A stretch of DNA of 26,107 nucleotides from CBDUQI01 sp965369325 (lineage in GTDB: Bacteria > Pseudomonadota > Gammaproteobacteria > Steroidobacterales > JBCBZW01): contig CBDUQI010000069.1 of NCBI GenBank assembly GCA_965369325.1, positions 1 to 26,107 on the forward strand, written 5' to 3'. Below the pieces are notes generated by a model. It was not told the DNA's origin. It ran no database searches and saw nothing but the letters and a program-made list of their open reading frames with translations. Position numbers and translations under genes: made by a program. Shown here in pieces: positions 23,544 through 26,107 of this stretch. Numbering within the stretch: the first letter of the stretch is position 1; each line of letters starts with the position of its first letter.

Positions 23544-24884
23544 ATGTTGGAAAAAGTAGTCATCGCCAATCGTGGCGAAATTGCGCTGCGGATATTGCGC
23601 GCCTGCCGCGAGCTTGGCATCAAGACCGTGGCTGTGCACTCCACCGCGGATCGAAATCTCACCCATGTGCTGCTGGCGGATGAATCCGTCTGCATCGGCC
23701 CGCCTGCATCCACCGAGAGCTATCTCAACATGCCGGCGATTATCAGCGCCGCGGAGGTTACTGACGCGGGCGGCATTCACCCGGGCTATGGCTTTCTCTC
23801 GGAGAACGCCGACTTTGCCGAACGGGTGGAGCGCAGCGGCTTTACCTTCATTGGGCCCACCGCCGACACCATCCGGCTGATGGGAGACAAGGTCTCGGCC
23901 AAGGCCGCCATGCGCGCCAGTGGTGTGCCCTGTGTACCAGGTTCCGACGGTCCGTTGGGCGATGACCCGGACGAAAACCTGCGCATTACCCGCGACATTG
24001 GCTTCCCGCTCATCATCAAAGCCTCTGGCGGTGGTGGCGGGCGCGGCATGCGCGTGGTGCACAACGAGGCCTCCGTACTGAATGCTATCCAACTTACCCG
24101 CAGCGAGGCGGCCGCCGCATTCAATAACGATGTGGTGTACGCCGAGCGTTTTTTGGAGACACCCCGACATATCGAATTCCAGGTGTTGGCCGATCATCAC
24201 GGCAACGCGATCCATCTGGGCGAGCGGGACTGCTCTATGCAGCGTCGCCATCAGAAGGTGATTGAAGAGGCCCCCGCGCCGTTCATCACCGAGGAGCAAC
24301 GCCAGCAGATGGGCGAGGTCTGCGCCGATGCCTGCAAGCGTATCGGCTACCGCAGCGCCGGCACGTTTGAGTTCCTGTATGAGAATGGCGAGTTCTTCTT
24401 TATTGAGATGAACACCCGTGTGCAGGTGGAGCATCCGGTGACCGAGATGATTACCGGCATCGACATCGTAAAGGAACAACTGCGTATCGCTGGCGGCGAT
24501 CCGTTGCGTTTTTCTCAGGCCGACGTAAAACTGAGCGGGCACGCGATCGAATGCCGGATCAACGCCGAAGACCCAGAGAAGTTCATCCCCTCGCCCGGGC
24601 CGATTGCCCAATGGCATGCGCCAGGCGGCCCAGGCGTGCGGGTGGATACCCATATCTACGCCGGCTACAACGTGCCGCCCTACTACGATTCGATGATTGG
24701 CAAGCTCATCGCACATGGGGAATCCCGTGAAGAGGCGCTAGCGCGTATGCGCAACGCGCTCAGCGAGATGGTTATTGAAGGCATCAACACCAACATCGCG
24801 CTGCATGAGGAAATCTGCAATCACGCCGCCTTCCGCGAAGGGGGCACTGACATTCATTACCTGGAGAAACGCCTCGGGCTTTGA
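23544..24884 (+). CDS. accC: Biotin carboxylase subunit of acetyl-CoA carboxylase
   Basis: A 446-residue ATP-grasp enzyme that carboxylates biotin on AccB using bicarbonate and ATP. The glycine-rich ATP lid GGGGGRGM (162-169) and the catalytic residues Lys238, Glu288, Asn290, Arg292 (NTRVQVEHP) and Arg338 sit at the same numbers as in the E. coli enzyme. The N-terminal domain begins right at the ATG (MLEKVVIANRGEIALRI). Length and all motifs are normal. prmA begins 14 bases downstream. The frame on the opposite strand that covers most of this gene is a shadow. Confidence 0.98.
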   Translation: MLEKVVIANRGEIALRILRACRELGIKTVAVHSTADRNLTHVLLADESVCIGPPASTESYLNMPAIISAAEVTDAGGIHPGYGFLSENADFAERVERSGFTFIGPTADTIRLMGDKVSAKAAMRASGVPCVPGSDGPLGDDPDENLRITRDIGFPLIIKASGGGGGRGMRVVHNEASVLNAIQLTRSEAAAAFNNDVVYAERFLETPRHIEFQVLADHHGNAIHLGERDCSMQRRHQKVIEEAPAPFITEEQRQQMGEVCADACKRIGYRSAGTFEFLYENGEFFFIEMNTRVQVEHPVTEMITGIDIVKEQLRIAGGDPLRFSQADVKLSGHAIECRINAEDPEKFIPSPGPIAQWHAPGGPGVRVDTHIYAGYNVPPYYDSMIGKLIAHGESREEALARMRNALSEMVIEGINTNIALHEEICNHAAFREGGTDIHYLEKRLGL

Positions 24885-24898
24885 GGCTGTGCGCGCGC

Positions 24899-25789
24899 AT
24901 GCCCTGGAAACAGTTGGTGATAGAAGCCGGAGCACTCGATCTGGATTCGCTGGAATCGGCCCTGTTTGCGCTGGGCGCGCTGTCAGTGAGCATTGAGGAT
25001 GCTGGCGATGAGCCCATTTTAGAGCCTGCGCCCGGCAGCACACCGCTGTGGTCCAACACACGCCTCAAAGCGTTGTTCGAGCACGGCGCCCGCATGGGAG
25101 CGGTCCGCGAGGAGCTGGCGCTGCGCCTGGGGCTCGCCAGCTTGCCGGAACACCACGACGAAACCCTGCCAGATCGCGAGTGGGAACGTGTGTGGCTTGA
25201 GGACTTTAACCAGGCCATGAACTTCGGCGAACGGCTGTGGGTGTGCCCAGGCGAGCATCGCCCTGAGCAGGACAACGCCGCTTGCGTGCATCTGGACCCC
25301 GGCCTCGCCTTCGGCACAGGCACCCACCCGAGCACGGCCGGCTGCCTACAGTGGCTGGATGCCCACCCCCCACAAGCGCAACGGGTGCTTGATTACGGTT
25401 GTGGATCGGGCATTCTGGCGATCGCCGCGCTGAAGCTAGGCGCCCGGCGGGCACTCGGTGTGGATAACGATCCGCAGGCGCTGATCGCGACCGAAGCTAA
25501 CGCACATCGCAACGCCGTCGCGGGCCGAATTCAAGCGTTGCCCCCGCAAGGACTGGCCGCAGTAGGCTATGATCTGGTGTTGGCGAATATTCTGGCGCGA
25601 CCGCTAATTGCGCTCGCTCCGGTGCTGAGCGTCCTGACGGCCCCTGGCGCGCAGATTGTGCTCGCAGGCATTTTGAGCGAGCAGGCCGATGCCGTCATCG
25701 CCCGGTATGCCTCGTGGTTCACCCTGCAGGCGACAGCGCTACGCGAAGACTGGGTGCTGTTAAGCGGCATCCGCCATCCCATCAGCTGA
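24899..25789 (+). CDS. prmA: Ribosomal protein L11 methyltransferase
   Basis: A 296-residue cytoplasmic SAM-dependent enzyme that trimethylates ribosomal protein L11. The N-terminal substrate-recognition domain starts with MPWKQL. A central linker carries DPGLAFGTGTHPST (133-146), followed by methyltransferase motif I VLDYGCGSG (163-171), the acidic GVDNDP (187-192) and the NIL motif (230-232). The frame also opens at a TTG at 24881 overlapping accC, but the ATG at 24899 matches the conserved PrmA start. The downstream zinc-ribbon gene overlaps its stop codon. Confidence 0.96.
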   Translation: MPWKQLVIEAGALDLDSLESALFALGALSVSIEDAGDEPILEPAPGSTPLWSNTRLKALFEHGARMGAVREELALRLGLASLPEHHDETLPDREWERVWLEDFNQAMNFGERLWVCPGEHRPEQDNAACVHLDPGLAFGTGTHPSTAGCLQWLDAHPPQAQRVLDYGCGSGILAIAALKLGARRALGVDNDPQALIATEANAHRNAVAGRIQALPPQGLAAVGYDLVLANILARPLIALAPVLSVLTAPGAQIVLAGILSEQADAVIARYASWFTLQATALREDWVLLSGIRHPIS

Positions 25790-26107
25790 TGCAGCCTGCC
25801 ATGTATACCAGTTGTCCAAACTGCAACACCATCTACGAGATCAGCCGGGAGCATCTGGGCATCGCGCAGGGCGACGTGCGCTGCGGGGAATGCGATACCA
25901 CCTTTAACGCGCTCAACTATCTCAGCCAAACGGTGGATGAAAAACCGCTGTACCGCGAGCCGCTGGCGGATCAGGACGATCCCATCGGTGGCACCGGCTC
26001 GGTACCGCTCGTGACACCCGCCGGGCTCGAGGATGAGCAGGGCACGGCAATGCTGGCGCGCGCGGTGGAACTGGCAGAGCAACGCACTGAAGCGCCGAAG
26101 GACAGCG
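25789..26107 (+). CDS. Zinc-ribbon (MJ0042-type) protein, probably DUF3426 family, N-terminal part
   Basis: The frame is open for 106 codons to the window edge. Two knuckles, CPNC and CGEC, about 20 residues apart near the start, form the MJ0042-type zinc ribbon, followed by an acidic, low-complexity stretch. In gammaproteobacteria the gene after prmA is often a zinc-ribbon/DUF3426 membrane protein, which fits, but the membrane helix and C-terminal domain lie outside the window. The ATG at 25789 overlaps the prmA TGA. A second ATG four codons later (25801), directly before TSCPNC, matches the usual family start. Confidence 0.8.
   Translation, partial: MQPAMYTSCPNCNTIYEISREHLGIAQGDVRCGECDTTFNALNYLSQTVDEKPLYREPLADQDDPIGGTGSVPLVTPAGLEDEQGTAMLARAVELAEQRTEAPKDS

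Noticed and set aside
23340..24716. 458-codon open frame on the minus strand opposite accB-accC
   Set aside because: It is a shadow of accC, whose catalytic residues are all in place. The His/Gly/Ala-rich antisense product is typical of such shadows.

Overview
The window is about 26 kb of gene-dense chromosomal DNA with high G+C, most likely from a gammaproteobacterium. This rests on the gene set and order: complete dsbD-tlpA-aroQ-accB-accC-prmA-(zinc-ribbon gene) and glnE next to LPS heptose/Kdo core genes, with HldE as a fused bifunctional enzyme, KdkA, GlnE and AroQ of proteobacterial type. I cannot name the genus. No rRNA, tRNA, CRISPR array, insertion sequence, phage gene or obvious foreign island is visible. 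The content is housekeeping, and the points of interest are unusual versions of known genes and unexplained intergenic structure.

Layout. (1) 1-740: start of an exported protein on the minus strand, then about 520 bp without a convincing gene, ending in the hppA terminator. (2) 741-5348, minus strand: a membrane pyrophosphatase (hppA) of the K+-dependent sequence type, a possible 38-codon ORF, and a PAS-PAS-GGDEF-EAL signalling protein with a degenerate GGDEF. (3) 5349-8187, plus strand: a 348 bp intergenic region rich in inverted repeats, an isoaspartyl-methyltransferase-like gene, a single-domain rhodanese and a TolC-family outer-membrane channel. (4) 8141-14985: LPS inner core and lipid A genes: waaA and hldE (minus), lpxL (plus), kdkA, waaF and hldD (minus). 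waaA and tolC converge and overlap by 47 bp. (5) 15033-19329, minus strand: a small CHCC zinc-finger protein, glnE and a spermidine-synthase-like protein. (6) 19590 to the window end, plus strand: dsbD with two tandem N-terminal alpha domains, a TlpA-type thioredoxin, aroQ, accB, accC, prmA and a truncated zinc-ribbon gene.

How the genes work together. HldE and HldD make ADP-L-glycero-D-manno-heptose, WaaA adds Kdo to lipid IVA, KdkA phosphorylates Kdo, WaaF adds heptose and LpxL acylates lipid A, so the central block builds the lipid A-inner core. DsbD carries electrons from cytoplasmic thioredoxin to periplasmic partners, and the adjacent TlpA-like protein is a likely client. AccB and AccC are half of acetyl-CoA carboxylase, and AroQ belongs to the shikimate pathway. 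No wholly new multi-gene system is evident. The best leads are the duplicated DsbD alpha domain, the small ORFs beside the GGDEF-EAL gene and glnE, the Pcm homologue lacking the usual active-site serine, the odd waaF start, and the inverted repeats at 5521-5636.
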